From: PALSA-607 sp036501485
GTDB taxonomy: Bacteria; Actinomycetota; Actinomycetes; Acidothermales; Acidothermaceae
Direction of reading: 5' to 3'
Assembly: GCA_036501485.1 (NCBI GenBank)
Contig: DASYAG010000082.1
Span: forward strand, 1-40,521
Length of the DNA stretch: 40,521 nucleotides
Part shown: one piece after another, positions 1 through 6,566 of the stretch
Layout: every line of letters begins with the position of its first letter
Position numbering within the stretch: position 1 is the stretch's first letter
Program-made: the position numbers and the translations under genes
Notes under the pieces: generated by a model
What the model was told of the DNA's origin: nothing
What the model saw: the letters and a program-made list of their open reading frames with translations, nothing else
Databases searched by the model: none

Positions 1-248
1 GGGGCCGCGTAGACCGGTGCGGCAGCCTGTACCGGTGGCGCCTGCTGAACAGGCGGCGCGTAGACCGGTGCGGCCGCGGGAATCTGCGCCTGCGCAGCAG
101 GTTCCTCGTCGGTCAGGAGACCCTTTGTCTCGGCCTTGAAGATCCGCAGTGAACGACCGATACCGCGTGCGGCGTCCGGAAGTCGCTTGCCGCCGAATAG
201 CACCACCGCCACTAGCGCGATGATCGCCCACACCCAAGGCTCGTCCAT
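1..248 (-). CDS. tatA: Sec-independent translocase subunit TatA, 3' end beyond the window
   Basis: TatA forms the pore-like oligomer of the twin-arginine translocase, which exports folded proteins across the cytoplasmic membrane. The 82 visible codons start MDEPWVWAIIALVAVVLFGG, a short N-terminal membrane helix (about residues 5-20). The TatA hinge and amphipathic helix follow (KRLPDAARGIGRSLRIFKAE, about 21-40), then a flexible Pro/Ala/Gln tail in which AAPVYA appears twice. The ATG at 246-248 has a strong GGAGG ribosome site 8-9 bases upstream, which settles the start. The reading frame runs off the left edge, so the C terminus is missing. In actinobacteria tatA is commonly found just downstream of pafBC, as here. 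The tail repeat is also a DNA direct repeat (positions 6-22 and 57-73, 51 bp apart, hence in frame). Confidence 0.93.
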   Translation of the reverse strand, partial: MDEPWVWAIIALVAVVLFGGKRLPDAARGIGRSLRIFKAETKGLLTDEEPAAQAQIPAAAPVYAPPVQQAPPVQAAAPVYAA

Positions 249-300
249 GTTCGTAGTCCTCCAAAAAGAAGCAGCAAGACGTTCATGCTAACCGCCGTGG

Positions 301-480
301 CTAGAGTTCGTTCGCTTCCGGCCGCCGGTTCATCAAATCCGTTGTGAGCGTGCTCGCGTGGGCCAGATCGCGGCCAAGCGCCTTACCGGCCCGCCACAGC
401 CGAAGTGCCAGTAGCGCCAGCACGACGAGCGCGAGCAGGGCTAGCCCGAGGAACGTCAGCGTCCAGCCAAGCCAGCCCAT
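301..480 (-). CDS. small single-pass membrane protein, unknown function
   Basis: A 59-residue protein starting MGWLGWTLTFLGLALLALVV. Residues about 4-30 form one long hydrophobic helix rich in Leu, Val and Ala. A short charged cytoplasmic-type tail (residues about 31-59, RLWRAGKALGRDL...) follows. I do not recognise a named family. It lies 52 bp upstream of tatA on the same strand and could be co-transcribed with it. Small one-helix proteins near tat genes are common in actinobacteria, but nothing in the sequence shows a role in Tat. No strong ribosome site precedes the ATG; the upstream bases are A/T-rich with a weak purine run. Confidence 0.7.
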   Translation of the reverse strand: MGWLGWTLTFLGLALLALVVLALLALRLWRAGKALGRDLAHASTLTTDLMNRRPEANEL

Positions 481-508
481 GTCGAAAATGAAACCACGGC
501 CAAATTAG

Positions 509-543
509 TGACGGTTCTTCACCCGGGGGGTGAAGAACCGTCA
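509..543 (-). terminator. perfect 16-bp hairpin, probable terminator of the zinc-ribbon gene
   Basis: Positions 509-524 and 528-543 are perfect reverse complements (left arm begins TGACGGTTCTTCACC) around a GGG loop. The hairpin begins 21 bases beyond the stop codon of the zinc-ribbon gene, read on the minus strand. No long U tract follows (TAATTTGG on the minus strand), so it resembles the U-poor hairpin terminators common in actinobacteria. Its symmetry means it could also act on transcription from the other side. Confidence 0.7.
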
Positions 544-564
544 AGGATTTGCTTGGACGGGATG

Positions 565-897
565 TCAGGCGCGGAAGGCGTGATCCGCGAGGGCTGCGAG
601 GTAGTCAGTGCGCTCGACGGCGAGGGCAAAGTCGAGCAACTCGTCGTAACTGATCGACGAACCGTCGTGCTCCTCGAGTGCCTCAGCGGGGATGTTCCAG
701 TTCGTGGCACGGACGCCACCGGAGATCAGCAGCGAGATGATGTGGTCATCGGCTGGCTTGCGGATCTCCTCGATGCAACGCGGGCAGCGGAAGGCGTAGT
801 ACGACAACGGAGCTTGGCTGCAGACCATCAAGGTCAGGTCGTCTGCCGTGAGCTCGACCTCGCCACATGTGGGGCAAGTCGCCTTGATCGTGGTCAT
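565..897 (-). CDS. small zinc-ribbon protein conserved in actinobacteria
   Basis: A 110-residue protein starting MTTIKATCPTCGEVELTADD. Two CxxC pairs (CPTC at residues 8-11 and CPRC at about 39-42) are spaced as in a zinc ribbon. The C-terminal half is acidic and helical (YDELLDFALAVERTDYLAAL) and has no motif I can name. A longer frame reaches upstream to 1068. The ATG at 895-897 is preferred because GGAAGGA lies 7-8 bases before it and the zinc ribbon begins just after it. Related proteins occur widely in actinobacteria as hypothetical proteins; binding to nucleic acid or another protein is an inference from the fold. It is separated from pafC by about 320 bp and ends at the hairpin at 509-543, so it may be its own transcription unit. 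Confidence 0.82.
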   Translation of the reverse strand: MTTIKATCPTCGEVELTADDLTLMVCSQAPLSYYAFRCPRCIEEIRKPADDHIISLLISGGVRATNWNIPAEALEEHDGSSISYDELLDFALAVERTDYLAALADHAFRA

Positions 898-1073
898 GCC
901 ATGTCCTTCCGCCCGAGCCGCCCATTCGTGGCGACAGCAAACCTTTCGACAGTGGCTGAAGAACTCTTGACGCCACGCGCGGCCCCTTTCCGGTAGCCCG
1001 AATGGCCCATTTGTTGACTGCGACCGCCATTCGGCACGCCGGGCTTGCGCCGGCCGACCAGGGCCCATGGACG

Positions 1074-1087
1074 ATCGGCTAGCCGAT
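1074..1087. promoter_or_regulatory. perfect 14-bp palindrome ATCGGCTAGCCGAT
   Basis: The sequence reads identically on both strands and sits between pafC and the zinc-ribbon gene, overlapping the stop of a possible small frame. It could be a dimeric regulator's operator for the gene starting at 897 or a minor hairpin. No second copy was noticed in the window. Confidence 0.3.
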
Positions 1088-1204
1088 TCCCGCCGTGAGG
1101 TCGGCGAACAGGCGCGATCGGCGCATCTTGCGACCGCGTTGCGACGGGCGGCCGAAGGTCCTAATTCGGATGGCCCGGCCGAACATGTTAACCGCGGATC
1201 GCAC
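1079..1204 (-). CDS. possible short basic protein (41 codons), uncertain
   Basis: From a GTG at 1202-1204 (or ATG at 1184-1186) a frame encodes a very Arg-rich peptide (MFGRAIRIRTFGRPSQRG...) ending LTAGIG. It starts 11-29 bases beyond pafC's stop on the same strand, and most codons end in G or C as in real genes here. Against it: no good ribosome site, no recognised family, and GC-rich non-coding DNA often gives Arg-rich frames. It is listed because the interval is otherwise empty. Confidence 0.25.
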   Translation of the reverse strand: MRSAVNMFGRAIRIRTFGRPSQRGRKMRRSRLFADLTAGIG

Positions 1205-1215
1205 CTGCAGCTTGG

Positions 1216-2190
1216 TCAAATCAGTCCGGCATCGGCGTACGCAGCAAGCGCCGCGGACGCGTCTGCATTCACTGCTGCAGCGAGCGCAGGAGGCTCGATC
1301 ACTCGACCGCCGCCACCAAGTCGCAGCGCCAACCTGCGGACCCAGCGAGTGTCGGGAGTACGCAGCCCGATCCGGGCTCCCCCGTCGGCGCGGGGCTCGA
1401 CGAACTCGCACGGGTAGTACTCCGCAACCCAGCGGCCGGATGGTCCGACGTCGAGCACGACCTGAATGTCGTCTGGTCCCGGCTGGAACAATCCCGCTTC
1501 GAGGTCTCGCGGTTGGGCCTCTGCAGGTGGACTGGCTGGGACGTCGAGCACCGTAGCCGCGGTGATGCGATCAAGACGGAACAGCCGGACGGCGTCGGCT
1601 AACCGGCACCAGCCCTCGAGGTAGCTGCGGCCTTCGACCACACTGACCCGCATCGGATCGACGTCCCGCTCCGTCGTCTCGTCGCGAGCCGGCACGTAGT
1701 AGCTCAAGTGCAGTCGACGTTTCTCGGCGAGACCTCGGTGCACCACCGCCAAGATCTCCGCGCTGCCACCACCCCGCTCGACCTCGACCGCGATCGCCGC
1801 ACTGGTCGTCGCGGCCTCCCCCGCCGCGTCTTCGAGTTTGGCGAGCGCCGAATCGACCGCATCGCGGTCGCGCAGTCCCGGCAGGTCGGCGAGCATTCGC
1901 AACCCGACAATCAGCGGTAGCGCCTCGTCGCGCGACAGTCGCAGCGGGCGGGTCATCGGGTCAGCATTGCTGACGGTGATGCGACCGGACGCCGTGATGT
2001 CGACCTCGATGAGATCGCCGGGGAAATATCCGGGAAGCCCGCACATGTAGACAAGCTCGAGGTCGCGAGCCAGCTGCTCTTCAGTGACACCGAAGGTGCG
2101 AGCGACATCGGCCATCTTGGCCCCGGGACGCGTCAGGAGGTAAGGCACCAGTGAGAGCAGGCGCGGCAACTGCTCGGTCGATCCAGTCAT
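1216..2190 (-). CDS. pafC: WYL-domain transcription regulator PafC
   Basis: PafC pairs with PafB to form the PafBC activator, which in mycobacteria switches on LexA/RecA-independent DNA-damage genes; WYL domains are thought to sense single-stranded nucleic acid. The 324-residue protein has an N-terminal helix-turn-helix region (about 5-60, LLSLVPYLLTRPGAKMADVA), a linker, and a WYL-type core at about 145-215 (LHLSYYVPARDE..., SYLEGWCR..., LFRLDRI). A WCX-like C-terminal domain follows. Length fits the family. pafB's stop TGA overlaps an in-frame ATG at 2206-2208, but the ATG at 2188-2190 has GAGAGGGG upstream and is chosen. The gene is translationally close to pafB (gap 14 bp), as expected of partners made in equal amount. 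Confidence 0.92.
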   Translation of the reverse strand: MTGSTEQLPRLLSLVPYLLTRPGAKMADVARTFGVTEEQLARDLELVYMCGLPGYFPGDLIEVDITASGRITVSNADPMTRPLRLSRDEALPLIVGLRMLADLPGLRDRDAVDSALAKLEDAAGEAATTSAAIAVEVERGGGSAEILAVVHRGLAEKRRLHLSYYVPARDETTERDVDPMRVSVVEGRSYLEGWCRLADAVRLFRLDRITAATVLDVPASPPAEAQPRDLEAGLFQPGPDDIQVVLDVGPSGRWVAEYYPCEFVEPRADGGARIGLRTPDTRWVRRLALRLGGGGRVIEPPALAAAVNADASAALAAYADAGLI

Positions 2191-2204
2191 GGGCGCATCC
2201 CCTC

Positions 2205-3143
2205 TCATCGCAAGACATCGTGGAGTCGGGCTAGCACGGCTGCGCGTGCCTCGGCGGGTTCGACGATGACCACATCGGCGCCGTAGCCGACCGCCTCGTC
2301 GGCCAGCCGCTCGACGTCCGGAACCAACAGCTCGACGAGATCCCAACCGTCATCGAGCGTACGCACGGACGACGCGCGGCGTCGCAACCCAAACGCGGCG
2401 CCGCTGCGCACCCGAAGCGTCGCGGTGATCCGGGCGGTGCTGATGTTCGTGTCGACGATGATCGCGCGGATGTCAGTTCCCTCTGGGACCACCACGCTGC
2501 CTGCCTTGCCGACCGGCTCGACGGCTCCGACGATGCGGCTAAGCCGAAAGACACGGGTGTCGGCTCGATCTATGTCATAGGCCGCGAGGTACCACCGGCC
2601 GTGCCACGAAACCAACCCCCACGGTTCGACGTGACGGGTCGCACTCGGCGTCCGGTAGTCGAACTTGACCGGACGCCGATCAGTGACGGCGCGGCGCAAC
2701 GGCTCGAACGCCGGCTCGCTGGTCGCCACCCGCGTCTCGATCGCAACCGGCACCGCGTCATCGATGTCGACGCCCGCTGCGCGTAGTTTCAGGACCGCCT
2801 CGAACGCCTGGCCGCCCAGGCTTGCGTGTTGCCAGGTGCGAGCCGCGACGCCGAGGACGGCCAGCTCAGCCGGCTCGAACGCGATGTCCGGCAGGCTGTA
2901 GTCGTCGCGGCGGATCCGGTAGCCGGGCTCGTCGTCGAAGGGGCTGTCGCTGCCGGTTTCCAGCGGAATGCCGAGGTCGCGCAGGTCTTCTTTGTCGCGC
3001 TCGAACTTGCGCTTGAACGCCTCGTCACCAAGGTCTTCGTAGCCCGCAACCGTGCGCCGAATCTGGTCCGCGGACAGGTACCGCCGGGTCGCCAGTAGGC
3101 AGATTACGAGGTTGAGCAGGCGCTCGGTCTTGCGGGCAGACAT
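2205..3143 (-). CDS. pafB: WYL-domain transcription regulator PafB
   Basis: Partner of PafC in the DNA-damage-responsive PafBC activator. The 312-residue protein starts MSARKTERLLNLVICLLATR, the usual PafB N terminus. A winged helix-turn-helix spans about residues 5-80 (LSADQIRRTV...KRKFERDKEDLRDLGIPL). The WYL domain lies at about 150-215 and contains the family signature almost intact (WHGRWYLAAYD, residues 180-190). A C-terminal WCX-type region runs to the end. In mycobacteria pafB and pafC follow pafA directly. Here two FKBP isomerase genes are placed between pafA and pafB, all on one strand, so the set may still be one operon or may have a separate promoter in the 113 bases above pafB. 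Confidence 0.94.
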   Translation of the reverse strand: MSARKTERLLNLVICLLATRRYLSADQIRRTVAGYEDLGDEAFKRKFERDKEDLRDLGIPLETGSDSPFDDEPGYRIRRDDYSLPDIAFEPAELAVLGVAARTWQHASLGGQAFEAVLKLRAAGVDIDDAVPVAIETRVATSEPAFEPLRRAVTDRRPVKFDYRTPSATRHVEPWGLVSWHGRWYLAAYDIDRADTRVFRLSRIVGAVEPVGKAGSVVVPEGTDIRAIIVDTNISTARITATLRVRSGAAFGLRRRASSVRTLDDGWDLVELLVPDVERLADEAVGYGADVVIVEPAEARAAVLARLHDVLR

Positions 3144-3196
3144 GGACGCGACGTTAACCCATTCCGCCTCGCGGCACCGGTTCCGGCGCGCTCCCC

Positions 3197-3281
3197 TTAC
3201 CTCACGTCGACCCTTACTTCACGTCGACCCTTACTTCACGTCGACGAGGTCGACCCTTACTTCACGTCGACGAGGTCGACC
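3197..3281 (-). repeat. tandem duplication of the last codons of the FKBP gene, four stop codons
   Basis: Read on the minus strand, the last coding bases plus stop of the FKBP gene (ending GACGTGAAGTAA) are repeated three more times just beyond the gene. One copy is 26 bp (3231-3256) and two are 17 bp (3214-3230 and 3197-3213). Every copy ends in TAA (complement at 3257-3259, 3231-3233, 3214-3216, 3197-3199). Neither 26 nor 17 is a multiple of three, so the extra stops fall in different frames. The last copy has one base change (GAGG for GAAG). Confidence 0.9.
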
Positions 3282-3634
3282 ACGAAGATCAGCGTCTCCC
3301 CCGGCGCGATCGCCCCGCCCGCGCCACGGTCGCCGTACGCCAGGTGAGCCGGAATGACCAGCCGACGCCGGCCACCGACCCGCATGCCGACAATCCCCTG
3401 GTCCCAGCCCTTGATGACTCGGCCGCCACCGAGCGGGAACGCCAGCGGGTCGCCCCTGTTCCACGAGCTGTCGAACTCTTCGCCGGTCGAGAACGCGACA
3501 CCGACGTAATGGGTCGTGACTGTGTGGCCCGCTGCGGCTTCGGTACCGTCGCCGACAATCTCGTCGACGATCACCAGTTCGGTGGGCGGGTGGCCCTCCG
3601 GAAAGTCGATCTCTGGCTTCTCTCGCTCGGCCAC
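3257..3634 (-). CDS. FKBP-type peptidyl-prolyl cis-trans isomerase, cytosolic
   Basis: Catalyses cis-trans isomerisation of peptidyl-proline bonds. The 125-residue protein is a single FKBP domain with a short N-terminal extension (EREKPEIDFPEG) and no signal peptide. The family's binding-pocket segments are present: HYVGVAFSTGEEFDSSW near residues 43-59, GGRVIKGWDQGIVGMRVGG near 72-90, and AYGDRG with the final FVVDLVDV strand. A longer upstream frame is not used. The GTG at 3632-3634 is chosen because GAAAGGA lies 6 bases before it and the usual actinobacterial FKBP N terminus (KPEIDFP) follows. It lies 35 bp after the stop of the FKBP lipoprotein gene, so the two are probably co-transcribed. 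Its end has been duplicated in tandem (3197-3281). Confidence 0.93.
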   Translation of the reverse strand: MAEREKPEIDFPEGHPPTELVIVDEIVGDGTEAAAGHTVTTHYVGVAFSTGEEFDSSWNRGDPLAFPLGGGRVIKGWDQGIVGMRVGGRRRLVIPAHLAYGDRGAGGAIAPGETLIFVVDLVDVK

Positions 3635-3669
3635 GGGGGTCCTTTCGGTCACGACGGGAAACGCGGTAA

Positions 3670-4674
3670 TCAGGCGGGGTAAGCGCCGAGAACGTCGACC
3701 ACGAACACCAGGGTGTCGGTGCCGCTGATGCCGGCGGCCGACTGTCCTGTCGAACCGTATCCATCCGCCGGGGGGACTACGAGCAGCAGGCGGCTGCCGA
3801 CCTTGACTCCCACCAGCGCTTTGTCCCACCCGGGGATCACTTCACCGACCCCGATGCTGAACCCGGCCGGCTGGTTGCGCGACCACGAAGAATCGAACTC
3901 TTTCCCGGTCGCCCATATCTCGCCGATGTACTGCACGATGAGTTCGTCGCCACTCGCCGTCACGGCGCCGCTGCCCTGGATCAAAGTGGTCGTCGAGAGC
4001 GCGGTCGGTGCGGCGGTCTTGGGGATCGAGATCACTGGTTTGCTGGTCAACCCACCGGAGACCGTCGGCAGCGTGCCGCCGCCCGACGCGACCGCCGTGC
4101 CAGTCGGTCCGGCGTTACCCGCATAAGCCGCCTTGACGTCGAACACGAGCACCGCGGTGTCGGTCTTCTCCACACCGGTGGGCAGATTCGACGCCACGTT
4201 GCCGAACCCGGCGTCCGGCGGCAGCAGGACAAGAACGCGGCTGCCGACCGGTACCCCAACCAGGGCTCTGTCGAGTCCGGTGAGCTGGATGTTGCCGGTG
4301 CCGACGGGAAGCGTGTCGGGAGGCTCAGCGTCACCGAAGGTGTCTTGGAACGTCGCGGCGCTGCGCCACGTGCGACCGAAGTCGTCGACAACCGCAAGGT
4401 CGCCGACCTTCAGGGTCGCACCGGTGCCTCTGGTCACGACGCTGACTTCAGTGACCTTAGGTGGCTTTGCGGCGAGCAGCTTGATGGTCGGAGCGGCACC
4501 GAACGCGCCGGACACGGTGGCACTAGCGGTCGCATCCGATGCGATCGGAACAGGGGCGGACGACGATGCGCTGCCGCTCTTCGATTTCGAGCTACAACCG
4601 GCGACCAGCACGGCGGCGGCCGCGAGCGCGGCGGCGGTGACCGTCAACGGCCGGCGGGAGTTCAGGCGAATCAA
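3670..4674 (-). CDS. two-domain FKBP-type isomerase lipoprotein
   Basis: A 334-residue envelope protein. From a TTG start at 4672-4674 (GGAG 7-8 bases upstream) the N terminus is a lipoprotein signal: basic n-region (IRLNSRR), hydrophobic Ala/Val core, then the lipobox LVAGC with Cys27. A Ser/Lys linker leads to two FKBP-like domains. The first, about 60-175, is diverged (no clear HYxG pocket motif; VGDLAVVDDFGRTW replaces it). The second, about 220-334, is more typical (VQYIGEIWATGKEFDSSW, VIPGWDKALVGVKVGSR). The second domain therefore probably holds the activity and the first may bind substrate. An alternative GTG/ATG start at 4758-4761 overlaps the pafA stop, but it would bury the signal peptide behind about 29 extra residues. 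The location between pafA and pafB puts an extracytoplasmic folding factor inside the Pup-ligase/regulator cluster. Confidence 0.9.
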   Translation of the reverse strand: MIRLNSRRPLTVTAAALAAAAVLVAGCSSKSKSGSASSSAPVPIASDATASATVSGAFGAAPTIKLLAAKPPKVTEVSVVTRGTGATLKVGDLAVVDDFGRTWRSAATFQDTFGDAEPPDTLPVGTGNIQLTGLDRALVGVPVGSRVLVLLPPDAGFGNVASNLPTGVEKTDTAVLVFDVKAAYAGNAGPTGTAVASGGGTLPTVSGGLTSKPVISIPKTAAPTALSTTTLIQGSGAVTASGDELIVQYIGEIWATGKEFDSSWSRNQPAGFSIGVGEVIPGWDKALVGVKVGSRLLLVVPPADGYGSTGQSAAGISGTDTLVFVVDVLGAYPA

Positions 4675-4757
4675 CGTGAAGCTCCAAGGGATGCGTCGCG
4701 GAGGGAACTCGTGCACGCTAGCGAGCGGATCTGAGAGCGCGCTGAGCGCCCCAGCCA

Positions 4758-6116
4758 TCACATGCTCGCGATCAACTTCTCCACCCGGTCGTCAACAGAA
4801 CGGAACGGATCCTTGCATAGGACGGTTCGCTGGGCCTGATCGTTCAACTTCAGGTGCACCCAGTCGACCGTGAAGTCGCGGCGCTTCTCTTGGGCGCGCT
4901 TGATGAACTCCCCACGCAACCGGGCCCTCGTCGTCTGCGGCGGCACTGACTTCGCTTCGAAAATCTCGAGATCGCGCGCGACCCTGTCGACCATCCCTCG
5001 CCGTTCGAGCAGGTAGTACAGGCCACGGTTGCGGTTGATGTCGTGGTAGGCGAGGTCGATCTGAGCGACCCGCGGCGACGACAGCGGGAGGTTGTGTTTC
5101 GCGCGGTACCGCTCGATCAGCTGGTACTTGATGACCCAGTCGATCTCGCGCTCGACCAAGGAGAGATCGCCGGTCGACACCGCGGTGACCGTGCGCTCCC
5201 ACAAGTCGAGCACCCGCGTCGCAATGGGGTCGGGGCCACGGCGTGCAACGAAGTCGCGCGCCTTGCCGAGGTACTCCTCCTGGATTTCCAGCGCGCTGGC
5301 TTCGCGGCCGTTGGCCAGCCGCACCTTGCGGCGGCCGGTCGCATCGTGACTGACCTCGCGAATCGCGCGAATCGGGTTCTCCAGCGTGAGGTCGCGAAGC
5401 ACGATGCCGGCCTCGATCATCCGCAGCACGAGGTCCGTCGAGCCCGTCTTCAGCAAAGTCGTGGTCTCTGACATGTTCGAGTCGCCGACGATCACGTGCA
5501 GGCGACGGAACCGCTCGGCGTCCGCATGAGGCTCGTCACGCGTGTTGATGATCGGACGGCTGCGCGTCGTCGCGCTGGACACGCCTTCCCAGATGTGCTC
5601 GGCGCGTTGGCTGACGCAGTAGACCGCGCCGCGAGGAGTGGCCAGGATCTTCCCCGCCCCGCAGATGATCTGGCGGGTGACGAGGAATGGGATCAGGACG
5701 TCGGCGAGCCGGCCGAATTCACCCTGCCTGCCGACCAAGTAATTCTCGTGGCATCCATAGGAGTTGCCGGCCGAGTCGGTGTTGTTCTTGAAGAGGTAGA
5801 TGTCGCCGGCGATGCCCTCTTCGCGCAGTCGCCGTTCGGCGTCGACGAGCAAGCCCTCAAGAGTGCGCTCGCCGGCCTTGTCGTGGATCACCAGGTCAAC
5901 GACGTTGTCGCACTCAGGGGTCGCGTACTCGGGGTGGCTGCCGACGTCGAGATAGAGCCGTGCGCCGTTGCGAAGGAAGACGTTGCTGGAGCGACCCCAC
6001 GAAACGACCCGCCGAAACAGGTAACGAGCGACTTCATCGGGAGACAACCGTCGCTGGCCGTGGAAGGTGCAAGTAACGCCGTACTCGTTCTCTAGGCCGA
6101 AAATCCGCCGGTCCAT
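4758..6116 (-). CDS. pafA: Pup-protein ligase PafA
   Basis: PafA uses ATP to phosphorylate the C-terminal glutamate of Pup and joins it to substrate lysines, marking proteins for the proteasome. At 452 residues it matches the usual length exactly. The N terminus MDRRIFGLENEYGVTCTF contains the conserved metal/nucleotide-binding GLENEYG motif of the carboxylate-amine ligase-like fold. Further family segments are seen: LYLDVGSHPEYATPEC (about 56-71), NTDSAGNSYGCHENYL and NTRDEPHADAERFRRLHVI. The C-terminal domain ends DRVEKLIASM. A longer upstream frame to 6257 is ignored, since the ATG at 6114-6116 is the family start. PafA is a paralogue of Dop, encoded at 8730-10274, but this copy lacks Dop's longer inserts. 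A 22-bp tandem array lies just upstream of its start (6141-6206), between it and the 76-codon gene. Confidence 0.98.
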   Translation of the reverse strand: MDRRIFGLENEYGVTCTFHGQRRLSPDEVARYLFRRVVSWGRSSNVFLRNGARLYLDVGSHPEYATPECDNVVDLVIHDKAGERTLEGLLVDAERRLREEGIAGDIYLFKNNTDSAGNSYGCHENYLVGRQGEFGRLADVLIPFLVTRQIICGAGKILATPRGAVYCVSQRAEHIWEGVSSATTRSRPIINTRDEPHADAERFRRLHVIVGDSNMSETTTLLKTGSTDLVLRMIEAGIVLRDLTLENPIRAIREVSHDATGRRKVRLANGREASALEIQEEYLGKARDFVARRGPDPIATRVLDLWERTVTAVSTGDLSLVEREIDWVIKYQLIERYRAKHNLPLSSPRVAQIDLAYHDINRNRGLYYLLERRGMVDRVARDLEIFEAKSVPPQTTRARLRGEFIKRAQEKRRDFTVDWVHLKLNDQAQRTVLCKDPFRSVDDRVEKLIASM

Positions 6117-6140
6117 GTGCCGCAGCCTAGGCGACACTTC

Positions 6141-6206
6141 GCTAGATGCCAGCGAGAGGCACGCAAGATCCCAGCGAGAGGTGCGTTTGTTACCAGCGGG
6201 AAGCGC
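6141..6206. repeat. three 22-bp tandem units covering the stop codon of the 76-codon gene
   Basis: Units at 6141-6162, 6163-6184 and 6185-6206 share the core CCAGCGAGAGG or a close variant. The first two agree at 18 of 22 positions; the third, which contains the stop codon of the 76-codon gene (complement of TTA at 6190-6192), agrees at about 14. On the minus strand the unit nearest pafA also contains a TAG. The array fills the space between the small gene and pafA, so it also lies in the pafA leader. Confidence 0.75.
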
Positions 6207-6420
6207 GCGCCATAGGTCCGATTGCAAGACCGGGGATCTGCCAGCCACGGGCGACAAGGGCCTCTTCGTAGGCCTGCGCAGCGACCCGCTTCTCGTTCAC
6301 CAGCCGGTCGACGACCTCAGGAGGTGACGCGTTCTCCCGTGCCAGGTCCAGCCGTGCCACGGCAGCGAGGTACGCCCGCATCAAGCCGTGTAGCCGTGCA
6401 TCGTTCGTCCAGGACGCCAT
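6190..6420 (-). CDS. small hypothetical protein between prcA and pafA
   Basis: A 76-residue protein starting MASWTNDARLHGLMRAYLAA. The ATG at 6418-6420 is preceded by a near-perfect AAGGAGG ribosome site at good spacing, strong evidence that it is translated. The sequence is mostly helical (about residues 8-60: LMRAYLAAVARLDLARENA..., NEKRVAAQAYEEALVARGW) with no membrane segment and no Cys. It ends in a basic GPMARASRW tail. I do not recognise the family. Its place between the proteasome subunits and the Pup ligase on the same strand makes a connection with the Pup system possible, but this is context only. Its stop codon lies inside a 22-bp tandem array, and the last eight or so codons are made of that repeat. 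Confidence 0.75.
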   Translation of the reverse strand: MASWTNDARLHGLMRAYLAAVARLDLARENASPPEVVDRLVNEKRVAAQAYEEALVARGWQIPGLAIGPMARASRW

Positions 6421-6566
6421 GTCACCCTCCTTCGCAGACCCGGGTGGCGGCTGCGGACTTACCGCCAGCTCCACCAGTCACGCCTTAGTTTCTCCGGTCA
6501 CAGAGAGTGATCGGCCAATCGGACCAGTGAACTTGAGCCCAATCGGCGGAAAGATTCGCCGCACCC

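Larger units (their letters stand above)
898..1215. other. 318-bp interval between pafC and the zinc-ribbon gene
   Basis: This stretch holds no gene that I can support firmly. It contains one possible short basic reading frame (1079-1204, minus) and a perfect 14-bp palindrome (1074-1087). It must also hold the zinc-ribbon gene's promoter, if that gene has its own. I could not pick out a convincing -35/-10 pair on the minus strand. Confidence 0.5.

Noticed and set aside
1079..1556. Several overlapping long frames on both strands over the pafC end and the adjacent interval
   Set aside because: They are shadows of pafC or of GC-rich non-coding DNA; they are Arg/Ser/Pro-rich and have no ribosome sites or known motifs. 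Only the short minus-strand 1079-1204 piece is kept at low confidence.
4675..4761. Upstream GTG/ATG start for the FKBP lipoprotein at 4756-4761
   Set aside because: It overlaps the pafA stop, but it would place about 29 residues before the lipoprotein signal and has no ribosome site; the TTG at 4674 has GGAG and yields a correct signal peptide.
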